A DNA stretch of 64,000 nt from NCBI RefSeq assembly GCF_000717655.1, contig NZ_JNZY01000009.1, forward strand, positions 158,026 to 222,025, written 5' to 3'. The notes beneath the pieces are model-generated. The model was not told where the DNA came from, did not search any database, and saw only the letters and a list, made by a program, of their open reading frames with translations. The translations under genes were made by a program, and so were the position numbers. Each line of letters opens with the position of its first letter. Within the stretch, counting starts at the first letter, position 1. Positions 7,849 through 16,057 of the stretch are shown here, in pieces. The stretch comes from Streptomyces katrae (GTDB taxonomy: Bacteria; Actinomycetota; Actinomycetes; Streptomycetales; Streptomycetaceae).

Positions 7849-8664
7849 ATGTCCACACCACCGCAACCGCCGTCATCGCCCGAGCCCCACCCGCAGTGGG
7901 GGCAGCCCGGGCAACCCGGACCGCCGCCCGGACCGCCTCCCGGACCGCCTCCCGGACCGCCTCCCGGACCCCACGGCGGACAGCAGGGCTGGCACGCGCC
8001 GCAGGCGCCGCCGGCGCCGAAGACGAACACGCTGGCCGTCGTGGCGTTCGTCATGTCGGTCCTCTGCGCCATACCGCTGGTCCCGCTGATCCTCGGCATC
8101 ATCGCCCTCACCCAGATCCGCGACCGCGGCGAGAAGGGGAAGGGCTTCGCCATCGCGGCCATCGTCATCCACGGCCTGACCCTCGTGTTCTACGCGGCCG
8201 TGCTGGCGTTCGGGTTCACCGGAGTGCTGGACGACGGGCCGGAGCGCGACACCGCGGGCCAGGTGACCGCCCCGGGCTCCGGCGAACTTCAGGACATCCG
8301 CAGGGGGGACTGCTTCAACACGGACGACAAGATGCCGGAGGGCCAGAAGGACGCCGAGGCCTCCCTCTCGGTGACGATCGTGCCTTGCGACCAGCCTCAC
8401 AAGGGGGAGGCGTACGCGGTCTTCGAGTTGGAGGACGGCCCGTTCCCGGGCACGGACGCGGTCCACTCGACCGCCGAGGAGAAGTGCGACAGCGCGGCGC
8501 TCGCCGATTACATGGGCGCGGGCGCGGAGCTCCCGGAATCGCTGGAGCCCTACTACTCCGTCCCGCAGTCCAGCAGCTGGGACGTCGGCCACCACAAGGT
8601 CACCTGCTTCGTGGCCGACCCCAGCGGTTCGAGCACCGGCTCGGTCCGCGCCACCGCTTCCTGA
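7849..8664 (+). CDS. DUF4190 / septum-formation-domain membrane protein
   Basis: A 271-residue protein with three parts: a Pro/Gly-rich cytoplasmic head (about 1-60, with PPG repeats), two transmembrane helices separated by the short TQIRDRGEKGKG loop that marks DUF4190 (about 60-130), and an extracytoplasmic domain starting near LQDIRRGDCFNT. That domain carries paired cysteines (GDCFNT, VPCDQPH, EKCDS, VTCFV) and the CDxPHxxE pattern of the actinobacterial 'septum formation' domain. The start has an AGGAGGG site. The exact role is unknown. It stands alone and converges on the STAND-like ATPase gene. Confidence 0.85.
   Translation: MSTPPQPPSSPEPHPQWGQPGQPGPPPGPPPGPPPGPPPGPHGGQQGWHAPQAPPAPKTNTLAVVAFVMSVLCAIPLVPLILGIIALTQIRDRGEKGKGFAIAAIVIHGLTLVFYAAVLAFGFTGVLDDGPERDTAGQVTAPGSGELQDIRRGDCFNTDDKMPEGQKDAEASLSVTIVPCDQPHKGEAYAVFELEDGPFPGTDAVHSTAEEKCDSAALADYMGAGAELPESLEPYYSVPQSSSWDVGHHKVTCFVADPSGSSTGSVRATAS
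7928..7970 (+). repeat. 12-bp tandem repeat encoding PPG units
   Basis: CCGGACCGCCTC repeats three times and then partially, with an exact 12-base period. It encodes the PPGP run of the DUF4190 protein head. Such perfect copies can change number by slippage. Confidence 0.85.
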
Positions 8665-8689
8665 GCCGCTGTCGCGGGGCTCCCCGTTG

Positions 8690-11152
8690 CTACGTGCTCG
8701 ACGGGCTGCCGACCGGGCCCGTCGTGGGCGGCGGCGTGGTCGGGGGTGCCTGGGTCGTCGGGTCCGTGGACGGCGTCGGCTTCGGGTCCGGGCTCGGCGG
8801 AGTCGAGGGCGAAGTCGGGTTCGTCGTCGACGGCGTACGGGACGGGGGCGTCGGCCCCGTGGACGGCTTGCGTGACGGAGTGCGGGACGACTGGTTGGGG
8901 TCCGGGCTGAGGCCCGGTTGGGGAGCGGCCGGATCCGAGGCATCCGGATCCGTCGTCCCCGGATCCGGTGCAGGATCGTTCCCGCCCGTCCCCGGCACGC
9001 CCGCACCGCCCGTCGTCCCCGCCGTCGGCGTCGACGACACCGCCGGGCCGACCCCGCCCGCCGGGGTCCCGGGGTCCGAGCCCGTCATCGCCATGCTCAC
9101 CACCGTGCCCAGCACCACCACCGTCAGCGCTCCCGCTGCCGCCAGCAGCACCGGCTTCCGGCGCTGCTGCGCAGCCCGCACCGGCGCGGACACGGCCGGT
9201 GCGGCCACCGCCGCCGCCGGCTTCGGGTCGAGGGGGAAGGCCTCCTCGAACACCTCCGACAGCGTCGTCGGCGCCGCCGCCCGCCCGATCACCGGCACGA
9301 CCGGGGTCACCGCGGTCACCGGGGTCACCGGGGTCACCGGGGTCACCGCAGCAACGGGAGCTGCCGACGCCGTCTTCGGCACCGCCGGGACCGCCGTCGT
9401 CACCGCCTCGGACGCCGCTGCCGGCGGCTCCAGCCGCAGCGGCGGCGACACCTCCACGCCCGCCTTCTCGCGGTCCGTGACCAGCGCGAGCGCCCGCCGC
9501 CCGGCCACCGTGCCCCGCTTGTCGGCGAGCGCACCCTTCAGGCCGATGGACGCCTCCAGCTCGGCCCGCGCCCGGTCCAACCGCCCCTCGCACAGGGCGA
9601 GCACGCCGAGCTCGTGGTGGAAGTACGCCTGCTCCGCGACCTCGCCCGCCTTCCGCGCGGCCTCGGCCCCGGAGCGCAGCACCCGCTCCCACGCCTCCCA
9701 GTGCCGCGAGGCCGCGAACGCCGGGGCCGCGGTCCGGGCCAGCAGTACGGCGGCCACCACATCGGCGCCGGCCAGTGCCGCCAGCACCGCGTCGGCCTCC
9801 GAGGCGACCCGCTCCGGGGTCACCGAGGCGTGTCCGGTCCACCAGGCGTAGTGGCGGGCGGCAGTACGGGCCTCCTCCGCCTCGGTGTCCCCGAACCCGG
9901 CCTCCTCCAGCTGCCGCGCGACCCCGGCGGCCAGCCGGTAGCGCGTGCCGACCGGGGTGAGCAGTCCGCAGCCCAGGAGTTCCGCGACCGCCGCGTCGGC
10001 ATGGGTGTCCCCCACGAGCGCCGGCAGGTGGGCGTGGTGCGGCATCTCCCCGCCCAGCGCGCACGCGATCCGCAGCGCTGCCCGGGCCGACTCGCTGACC
10101 CGGGAGGCGAGCAGTCCGGCGGGGGCCGCGCCCTCGGCCAGCGTCGGCAGCGCCACGAACGCGGCGTCGCGCGGCCGCTCCTCGAAGACGCCGGGCTCAT
10201 CGTCGTCGTCCTCGGCGCAGGACAGGTTGCGCTCGTCGCGCTGGCGCAGCAGTGCCGCGGCCTGGACGAAGCGCAGCGGCAGCCCCTCGGACGCGAACCG
10301 CAGGTCTCCCGCCCAGGCGGTCTCCTCCTCGGTCAGCGGCCGTCCTGTGCCCGCCTCGAGCAGCTCGATGCAGTCGGCATGGCCGAGGCCGCCGAGGAAG
10401 ACCTCCTCCAGGTGCGAGTCGTCGGAGGGGGCGCGGGTGTCGGGGGTGGCGGCCAGCAGGTAGGCGCACTCGGGCGTGGCACGCAGCAGCTCGTCGAGGG
10501 CGGTGCCGCCCATCTCCAGGTCGTCGAGGAGCACGATGGCGCCGATGTCCCGTACGCGGGCCAGGAGTTGGGCCCGTTCGGGCCGCTCCGCCGAGGCCTC
10601 GTACACGGCGGCGTACAGCGCGTGCAGCAGCTCGCCCGGCTGCTGGTGCCCGTAACCGCTGAGCCGTACGACGCCGTCGGGCGCCAGGCCCGTGCAGTCC
10701 GCGGCGACCGCGTCGAGCAGGGCGCTGCGGCCGGATCCGGCGGGTCCGGTCAGCCGCACGGAGCGGCCGCGGCCCAGCAGCCGTACGAGCCGCTCCCGTT
10801 CCTCCTCGCGCGCGAGCAGCGGCGGGGCGGGGGCGGCGGGTCCGGGCAGGACGGGCGGCCGTGCGGCGGCGTCCCGGGCGCTGCGGTCGGCGGCGTCGCG
10901 CTTGGCGGGGGCGGCGGCGCCGGTGCCGGGGCGGCGCGGCTCGATCTCGCTGCCGTCGACGGGGTTCACGGTCAGCGTGAAGTCCCCGGCGGTGAGGGTG
11001 ACGATCCGCGCGACGGGGGTGGGGGCGGGAGCGGAGGCGGGGGCGGAGGCGGAGGCCGCCGGCCCGGCTGCCTGTTCGGATGCCGCCGCGGGAGGCACGG
11101 ACGCCGCCGTGGGCTGCTCCACCGGTTCGGCCTGCCCCTGTGTGCGGTCCAT
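8690..11152 (-). CDS. Membrane-anchored STAND-like P-loop ATPase
   Basis: An 820-residue protein, starting MDRTQGQAEPVEQ with GGGGGA upstream. Order: a disordered Ala/Pro-rich head (1 to about 110), an AAA/STAND-type ATPase with Walker A GPAGSGRSAL (about 136-145) and Walker B AIVLLDDL (about 205-212), a winged-helix-like and helical repeat region up to about 560 (AYFHHELGVLALCEGRLDRARAEL looks like TPR), a low-complexity VTPVTP linker, one transmembrane helix at about 665-690 preceded by QQRRKP, and about 125 outside residues rich in Pro, Thr and Ser. The nucleotide-binding part is inside the cell and the tail outside. The family is often listed only as an ATP/GTP-binding protein. Its role is unknown; a sensor or scaffold is an inference. 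Confidence 0.82.
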   Translation of the reverse strand: MDRTQGQAEPVEQPTAASVPPAAASEQAAGPAASASAPASAPAPTPVARIVTLTAGDFTLTVNPVDGSEIEPRRPGTGAAAPAKRDAADRSARDAAARPPVLPGPAAPAPPLLAREEERERLVRLLGRGRSVRLTGPAGSGRSALLDAVAADCTGLAPDGVVRLSGYGHQQPGELLHALYAAVYEASAERPERAQLLARVRDIGAIVLLDDLEMGGTALDELLRATPECAYLLAATPDTRAPSDDSHLEEVFLGGLGHADCIELLEAGTGRPLTEEETAWAGDLRFASEGLPLRFVQAAALLRQRDERNLSCAEDDDDEPGVFEERPRDAAFVALPTLAEGAAPAGLLASRVSESARAALRIACALGGEMPHHAHLPALVGDTHADAAVAELLGCGLLTPVGTRYRLAAGVARQLEEAGFGDTEAEEARTAARHYAWWTGHASVTPERVASEADAVLAALAGADVVAAVLLARTAAPAFAASRHWEAWERVLRSGAEAARKAGEVAEQAYFHHELGVLALCEGRLDRARAELEASIGLKGALADKRGTVAGRRALALVTDREKAGVEVSPPLRLEPPAAASEAVTTAVPAVPKTASAAPVAAVTPVTPVTPVTAVTPVVPVIGRAAAPTTLSEVFEEAFPLDPKPAAAVAAPAVSAPVRAAQQRRKPVLLAAAGALTVVVLGTVVSMAMTGSDPGTPAGGVGPAVSSTPTAGTTGGAGVPGTGGNDPAPDPGTTDPDASDPAAPQPGLSPDPNQSSRTPSRKPSTGPTPPSRTPSTTNPTSPSTPPSPDPKPTPSTDPTTQAPPTTPPPTTGPVGSPSST
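9303..9347 (-). repeat. 9-bp tandem repeat encoding VTP units
   Basis: Five consecutive 9-base units, GGGGTCACC (one with GCGGTCACC), inside the STAND-like ATPase gene. They encode the VTPVTP run in the linker before the transmembrane helix. Confidence 0.85.
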
Positions 11153-11344
11153 GACCTGGTCCCCCGATCGCGCTCTGCGCCGTAGCCGTCGTGTCGTACC
11201 GTCCGGCCTTCGCACATTCCGCTGTCGCTACGGGTCCGGTTTCCGCCCGAACCCTAGACGGTGCCCGGTCGTACGGGGAACCGCAGGGGTGCCTTCACCA
11301 CCGGACCGTTACGTTTCCGCAGGAAGCGTGAGCGGCCGGCCGCG

Positions 11345-11668
11345 TCAGACCCGCGGGAGGGATTCCGCTTCCAGGCCGCCCTCGATCGCGAGGATGCGGT
11401 GCAGCCGGGTGGCGACGAGGAGCCGCTGCATCTGCGGCGGCACCCCGCGCAGGACGAGGCGGCGGCCGGTCCGGCCGGCCCGCCGGTGGGCTCCCATGAT
11501 CACGCCGAGCCCGGTCGCGTCCCAGGAGTCGAGCCCGGTGAGGTCGAGCACGAGATCGCCGTGGCCGTCGTCGAGGGCAGTGTGCAGGGCCGTACGGGCG
11601 TCCGCCGCGCTGCGCACGTCGAGGCGGCCCCCGACAGCGAGTTCGGCGTGGTCGCCCCTGATGTGCAT
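11345..11668 (-). CDS. STAS-domain protein (anti-anti-sigma-factor-like)
   Basis: A 107-residue single STAS domain. It starts at MHIRGDHAELAVGGRLDV with GGGAGC upstream; the longer frame to 11899 is not supported. The fold is marked by RLDVRSAADARTALHTAL and DLTGLDSWDATGLGVIMGA. STAS proteins bind anti-sigma kinases and are controlled by phosphorylation of a Ser in the D-S-S-G loop. Here that loop is Asp50-Ala51-Thr52-Gly53, so the usual phosphoacceptor Ser is missing. The gene follows no kinase gene in this window. It sits downstream of hydroxyacyl-CoA dehydrogenase and upstream of the STAND-like ATPase, all on the minus strand. Confidence 0.88.
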   Translation of the reverse strand: MHIRGDHAELAVGGRLDVRSAADARTALHTALDDGHGDLVLDLTGLDSWDATGLGVIMGAHRRAGRTGRRLVLRGVPPQMQRLLVATRLHRILAIEGGLEAESLPRV

Positions 11669-11855
11669 ATGCGCTCCCGGCAGTCCTGGGTACGTAGGAA
11701 TCCGACTGGTCCGTGGTCGGCAACTCTCACTGCAACTGACTGCCGTGCGGGCAGGGAAGTTGCCGACCGTGAGCGAACCGATACCTAATTCACCCGTGCG
11801 GGTGCAGATATTCGAACTGGCGCCCAAGAACTCGGCGCCCGGACGGCTCGGCGGC

Positions 11856-12704
11856 TCAGTGCTTGTAGAAGCCCTGCCCGCTCTTGCGCCCGATGTCACC
11901 GGCGTCCACCATGCGGCGCATCAGCTCCGGCGGTGCGAACTTCTCGTCCTGGGACTCGGTGTAGATGTTGCTGGTGGCGTGCAGCAGGATGTCGACCCCG
12001 GTGAGGTCGGCGGTGGCGAGCGGCCCCATGGCGTGGCCGAAGCCCAGCTTGCAGGCGATGTCGATGTCCTCGGCGGAGGCCACGCCCGATTCGTACAGCT
12101 TCGCGGCTTCCACGACCAGGGCGGAGATCAGACGGGTCGTCACGAAACCGGCGACGTCGCGGTTGACGACGATGCAGGTCTTGCCGACGGACTCGGCGAA
12201 CGCCCGCGTGGCGGCGAGGGTCTCGTCGCTCGTCTTGTAGCCGCGGACGAGCTCGCAGAGCTGCATCATCGGGACGGGCGAGAAGAAGTGCGCGCCGACG
12301 ACCCGCTCCGGACGCTCCGTCACGGCCGCGATCTTGGTGATCGGGATGGCGGAGGTGTTGGACGCGAGGATCGCGTCGTCCCGTACGAGCTTGTCGAGCG
12401 TGCGGAAGATCTCGTGCTTGACCTCGAGCTTCTCGAAGACGGCCTCGACGACGATGTCGACGTCGGCGACGGCGTCGAGGTCGGTGGTCGTCGTGATGCG
12501 GGCGAGCGCGGCCTCGGCGTCCTCGGCCGTCATCTTGCCCTTGGAGACGAACTTGTCGTACGAGGCCTTGATCCCGTCGGTACCGCGGGTCAGCGCGGCA
12601 TCGGTGACATCACGCAGTACGACGTCCCACCCCGCCTGAGCGGAGACCTGAGCAATTCCGGAACCCATCAGCCCGGCACCGATGACGGCGAGCTTCCCAG
12701 CCAC
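11856..12704 (-). CDS. 3-hydroxybutyryl/3-hydroxyacyl-CoA dehydrogenase
   Basis: A 282-residue NAD-dependent dehydrogenase, the standard length for single-domain 3-hydroxybutyryl-CoA dehydrogenase. It oxidises or reduces 3-hydroxyacyl-CoA in beta-oxidation or acyl-CoA supply. The Rossmann motif VIGAGLMGSGIAQ lies at the N-terminus, the catalytic region VVGAHFFSPVPMMQLCELV carries the active-site His, and the C-terminal helical domain ends with DAGDIGRKSGQGFYKH. The GTG at 12704 is preferred because GGGG lies 9 bases upstream and the length then fits; a TTG at 12725 is the alternative. The gene is monocistronic or leads into the STAS gene. Confidence 0.92.
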   Translation of the reverse strand: MAGKLAVIGAGLMGSGIAQVSAQAGWDVVLRDVTDAALTRGTDGIKASYDKFVSKGKMTAEDAEAALARITTTTDLDAVADVDIVVEAVFEKLEVKHEIFRTLDKLVRDDAILASNTSAIPITKIAAVTERPERVVGAHFFSPVPMMQLCELVRGYKTSDETLAATRAFAESVGKTCIVVNRDVAGFVTTRLISALVVEAAKLYESGVASAEDIDIACKLGFGHAMGPLATADLTGVDILLHATSNIYTESQDEKFAPPELMRRMVDAGDIGRKSGQGFYKH

Positions 12705-12861
12705 TGCACACCCCACGTTCTTCAATTCGGCCCAGCTTCGTAGCCTCTCCGGCGGAGACTAGCGCTCGCGCGGGGTCGTGTGACCGCGAAGTAACACGCG
12801 TCACGTCTCAACTGACGGACATCACACCGTCTGGCCGAGAACCCGTGCACGGCCCCACAGT

Positions 12862-13401
12862 TCACGCGTCGCCGGCCGCGAAGCGGCGGGCCAGCCCGCG
12901 CAGCCGCTCCAGTTCCTGCCGCGCGGCGGGCAGATGGCCCAGCTCGACGGCCATGGCGCCGCGGCCCGCCAGGTAGTGGGCGTCCGCCCGGGCGGACGCA
13001 TCCACGCCCGCCCGCGCGCAGACCTCCCTCTGCTGGTAGCGGAGCATCGAAAGGAGGAAGCCGGCCTCCGGGACGTCCAGCTCCCGCGGGGCCTCCGCGC
13101 GCACCAGGTCCTTCGCGTAGTCCCAGACCAGTGCATCGTGCTCGGCGGCGCCCGGTTCCCCCGGATGGTGCGGGTGACCGGCCCAGTCGTCGGCGTGGTC
13201 GCGCAGGTCGCGGAGGCGGTCGAACGCCTCGCCCACGGCCCCGGCGGCCGCCGCCGCGCGCCCGGACCCGGCGTACCCGGCCAATTCACGGCGGGTGTCC
13301 GGGTCGTCCGGGTAGCGGGTGGCGAGGAACCCCGCCAGGAGGTCGATCTGCTGGAGCGCCTCGGCCCGCAGCCGGATCCCGTACAGATCGGCCAATTCCA
13401 C
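12862..13401 (-). CDS. Hypothetical helical protein
   Basis: A 179-residue acidic, Ala- and Arg-rich protein with no recognised domain. It appears entirely alpha-helical (LRDLRDHADDW, VELGHLPAARQELERLRGLARRFAAGDA) and has no signal or membrane segment. The GTG at 13401 has GGGAG just upstream. It is divergent from the adenosyltransferase gene, and about 110 bases separate their starts. I do not recognise its family. Codon usage is normal for the window, which supports it being a real gene. Confidence 0.72.
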   Translation of the reverse strand: MELADLYGIRLRAEALQQIDLLAGFLATRYPDDPDTRRELAGYAGSGRAAAAAGAVGEAFDRLRDLRDHADDWAGHPHHPGEPGAAEHDALVWDYAKDLVRAEAPRELDVPEAGFLLSMLRYQQREVCARAGVDASARADAHYLAGRGAMAVELGHLPAARQELERLRGLARRFAAGDA

Positions 13402-13498
13402 TGCTCCCGGTGTCCCGTGCGGCCCCTGCGCCGCGGCTCCGCAGGACAGTACGCCGGGCAGCGGCGCTCTCGCCCGGAATTTCCCCGGCGGGCCCGTC

Positions 13499-13504
13499 TA
13501 CGCT
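13499..13504 (+). promoter_or_regulatory. -10 element of the probable leaderless adenosyltransferase promoter
   Basis: TACGCT with 6 bases before the ATG at 13511 and no Shine-Dalgarno sequence. Confidence 0.5.
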
Positions 13505-13510
13505 GACCGC

Positions 13511-14083
13511 ATGGTGAACCTCACGCGCATCTACACCCGTACCGGCGACAAGGGCACGACCGCCCTCGGCGACATGAGCCGTACGGCCAAGACCGACCTG
13601 CGGATCTCCGCCTACGCCGACGCCAACGAGGCCAACGCCGCCATCGGCACGGCGATCGCGCTCGGCAGTCTGCCGGCGGATGTCGCGAAGGTCCTGGTAC
13701 GGGTGCAGAACGACCTGTTCGACGTCGGCGCCGACCTGTGCACCCCGGTCGTCGAGAACCCCGAGTACCCGCCGCTGCGCGTCGAGCAGTTCTACATCGA
13801 CAAGCTCGAGGCGGACTGCGACCACTTCAACGAGCAGCTGGAGAAGCTCCGCAGCTTCATCCTCCCCGGCGGCACCCCCGGCGCGGCCCTCCTGCACCAG
13901 GCCTGCACCGTCGTCCGCCGCGCCGAGCGCTCCACCTGGGCGGCCCTGGAAGTGCACGGCGAGGTGATGAACCCGCTGACCGCGACCTACCTGAACCGCC
14001 TCTCCGACCTCCTCTTCATCCTGGCCCGTACGGCCAACAAGGAGGTCGGCGACGTCCTCTGGGTCCCGGGCGGCGAGCGCTAG
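13511..14083 (+). CDS. Cob(I)alamin adenosyltransferase, PduO type
   Basis: A 190-residue enzyme that transfers the adenosyl group of ATP to cob(I)alamin to make adenosylcobalamin. The N-terminal ATP-binding motif YTRTGDKGTTALGD is intact, SAYADANEANAAIG follows, and the C-terminal half has RRAERSTWAAL and YLNRLSDLLFILAR, the conserved trimer-interface and active-site segments of the PduO family. It starts with MVNLTRIYTRTGDKG at the first ATG, probably on a leaderless mRNA. Its TAG stop shares the palindrome CTAG with the stop of the convergent membrane-protein gene. Confidence 0.96.
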   Translation: MVNLTRIYTRTGDKGTTALGDMSRTAKTDLRISAYADANEANAAIGTAIALGSLPADVAKVLVRVQNDLFDVGADLCTPVVENPEYPPLRVEQFYIDKLEADCDHFNEQLEKLRSFILPGGTPGAALLHQACTVVRRAERSTWAALEVHGEVMNPLTATYLNRLSDLLFILARTANKEVGDVLWVPGGER

Positions 14084-14649
14084 CGCCTGACCTCCAAGGG
14101 CTCCTCCTGCGGCTCCCCCGCCGGGGCCTTGCGCGGCCACAGCGTGTACGCCGCGGCGATCACGGCCTGGATGCCGAGGACCCGCAGGGCGGCGTACTGC
14201 CAGCTCTGCAGGCTGCCGGTGTCGGCCGCGTCGCCCACGTACCAGATCGCGGCCTGCAGCAGCCCGAGCGCGACGGCCGCGCCCGCCAGGGTGCGGGTCC
14301 ACAGCTTCCACTCGTGGACCGCCCTGGCCTTGCCGTACTTCGGGCCGGGCGGCTTCGGCCCCCCGCCGAAGCGGTACGCCGCGTGCCGGTCGAGCCACTT
14401 GACCGTGTAGTGGCCGTAGCCGACGGTGTAGCCGATGTACAGCGCGGCCAGGCCGTGCGTCCAGCTCGGCTCGCCGCCGTTCTTCAGGTCCAGGGTGGTG
14501 ACCACCAGCAGGACCAGCTCCAGCAACGGCTCGCACAACAGCACGGCCGCCCCCAGCCTCGGCATCTTCGCGAGGTAGCGCAGCGCCAGCCCGCCGGCCA
14601 GCAGCACCCAGAAGCCGGCCTCGCAGGCGATGATCAGGGCGACGAGCAC
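14080..14649 (-). CDS. Integral membrane protein of unknown function
   Basis: A 189-residue protein with about four hydrophobic segments (LIIACEAGFWVLLAGGLALRYL, GAAVLLCEPLLELVLLVVTTLDL, LAALYIGYTVGYGHY and two near AAVALGLLQAAIW and AALRVLGIQAVIAAAY). It has a conserved cytoplasmic loop with KWLDRH and FGGGPKPPGPKYGKA. The GTG at 14649 follows GGAGAGGAGA at good spacing, which decides the start over the longer frame. It is divergent from the sensor kinase and ends inside the CTAG it shares with the adenosyltransferase stop. I do not recognise the family; streptomycete orthologues are listed as membrane proteins. Confidence 0.85.
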   Translation of the reverse strand: MLVALIIACEAGFWVLLAGGLALRYLAKMPRLGAAVLLCEPLLELVLLVVTTLDLKNGGEPSWTHGLAALYIGYTVGYGHYTVKWLDRHAAYRFGGGPKPPGPKYGKARAVHEWKLWTRTLAGAAVALGLLQAAIWYVGDAADTGSLQSWQYAALRVLGIQAVIAAAYTLWPRKAPAGEPQEEPLEVRR

Positions 14650-14839
14650 GGGGATCTCCTCTCCGTTCCGGTCGGCACGTCCGAGGCGACGACCACTGCG
14701 TCCAGGCTCCCGTCCGATCCGCGCCCCTTCGTCGTCGCCGGTGACGAACCCCGACTGCATCGTTCGGTGTAGTGGCGCGCCACCCGGCCTCCGCCCCGGC
14801 GGCGACGCCCGGCGCTCCCCCACCCTGTTGGATGGGACC

Positions 14840-16057
14840 GTGACCCCGACCATCACCGCCACGGCGCCCGCCAGCGCCTTCCGCCCCCACCGCGACGACG
14901 TCCTCCTCGCGGTGCTCAGCGTGCTCGCGGGCCTGCTGCTCTGGTCGCTCGGCATCTACAGCACCAACAACCGGCACTTCTTCCCCGCCTGGGCGGCCCT
15001 GGTCCCGCTCCTCGTGCTCGGCCCGATGGAGCTGCTGCGCCGCACCGCGCCCCGCGTCAGTCTGACCGTCGGAACCCTCGGGGTGGTCGCCGACCAGTTC
15101 ACCGTGGGGAACCTCGGCACCGTCCTGATCTTCACGGACCTGATGTACGCGGCCGTCGTCTACGGCAAGCCCGCCATGGCCCGGCGGCTCCCGGTCTCCA
15201 CCGGCCTGATCACCATCGCCGTCACCGTCGCCTCCGTGGCCTGGCTGCGCACCCCGCAGGCCCTGATGATCGGCGTGATCACCGGCATCGTGAGCTTCGG
15301 CCCGGCCCTGACCGGCGCCACCTTGCGCAACCACCGCGAGGCCGCCGAGGCCGCCCGGCTGCGCGCCGAGCAGACCGCACTGCTGGCCGAGATGGACCGC
15401 AGCCAGGCCGTCGTCGCCGAGCGCGCCCGGATGGCCCGCGAGCTGCACGACATGGTGGCCAACCACCTGTCCGCCATCGCCATCCACTCCACCGCCGCGC
15501 TCTCCATCGACTCGCCCGCGACGAGCCGGGAGGCCCTCGGGGTGATCCGCGAGAACAGCGTGCAGGGGCTGGCCGAGATGCGCCGGCTGATCGGGCTGCT
15601 GCGGGACGCCGGCGCGGAGCAGGAGGCGGCCGCCACGCCCTCCCTGGACGGGCTCGACGCCCTGCTGGCACAGGCCCGTGTCAACGGCGCCGCGAGCGGG
15701 CTGGACTTCGTGCTCCAGGGCGGCCGGCCGCCCGGGGAGCCGCTGCCGGCCCCCGTGGAGCTGGCGGCGTACCGGATCGTCCAGGAGTCGCTGACGAACG
15801 CCCTCAAGCACGCCGCCCCGGGCACGGTCCGGGTCCGCGTGAGCCGCGACGGCGCGGCCGGGGGGCTGCTGACCGTACAAGTGGACTCCCCGTACGGGGA
15901 CCGCCCGGGCCCCCGCGCGCCCGGCTCGGGAGCCGGGCTGACCGGCATGCGGGAGCGCACTGAACTGCTGGGCGGGGAGTTCACGGCGGGCCGGGACGGA
16001 TCGGTGTGGGTGGTGCGGGCGGATCTGCCCGCGGACGAGAAGGCGGTGGCGGAATGA
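14840..16057 (+). CDS. chiS: Two-component sensor histidine kinase (ChiS-like)
   Basis: A 405-residue NarL-family kinase. About five transmembrane helices occupy residues 20-165, without a large external domain. A coiled linker is followed by the HisKA_3 dimerisation box ERARMARELHDMVANHLSAIAI, where the His is the phosphoacceptor, and an ATPase domain with ELAAYRIVQESLTNALKHA (N box) and GSGAGLTGMRERTELLGGEF (G box). The GTG at 14840 is the likeliest start, though no strong ribosome site is seen. Its stop overlaps the response-regulator start (ATGA). The pair sits directly upstream of a chitinase gene, the arrangement for which the names chiS and chiR were given in S. coelicolor; the symbol rests on that synteny. 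Confidence 0.88.
   Translation: MTPTITATAPASAFRPHRDDVLLAVLSVLAGLLLWSLGIYSTNNRHFFPAWAALVPLLVLGPMELLRRTAPRVSLTVGTLGVVADQFTVGNLGTVLIFTDLMYAAVVYGKPAMARRLPVSTGLITIAVTVASVAWLRTPQALMIGVITGIVSFGPALTGATLRNHREAAEAARLRAEQTALLAEMDRSQAVVAERARMARELHDMVANHLSAIAIHSTAALSIDSPATSREALGVIRENSVQGLAEMRRLIGLLRDAGAEQEAAATPSLDGLDALLAQARVNGAASGLDFVLQGGRPPGEPLPAPVELAAYRIVQESLTNALKHAAPGTVRVRVSRDGAAGGLLTVQVDSPYGDRPGPRAPGSGAGLTGMRERTELLGGEFTAGRDGSVWVVRADLPADEKAVAE

Noticed and set aside
7928..7970. CRISPR-like array at the 12-bp repeats
   Set aside because: The units are contiguous without spacers and lie in frame in a coding sequence; they are a simple protein repeat.
9303..9347. Regulatory repeat (iteron) cluster
   Set aside because: In-frame 9-bp units encode VTP and lie inside the ATPase gene.
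7767..9851. 694-residue plus-strand frame across the DUF4190 gene and the STAND-like ATPase
   Set aside because: It spans two genes in another frame and is low-complexity Arg/Ala/Pro; a composition artefact.
13402..13510. Cobalamin riboswitch before the adenosyltransferase gene
   Set aside because: No B12-box-like sequence is found and the gene appears to be leaderless.
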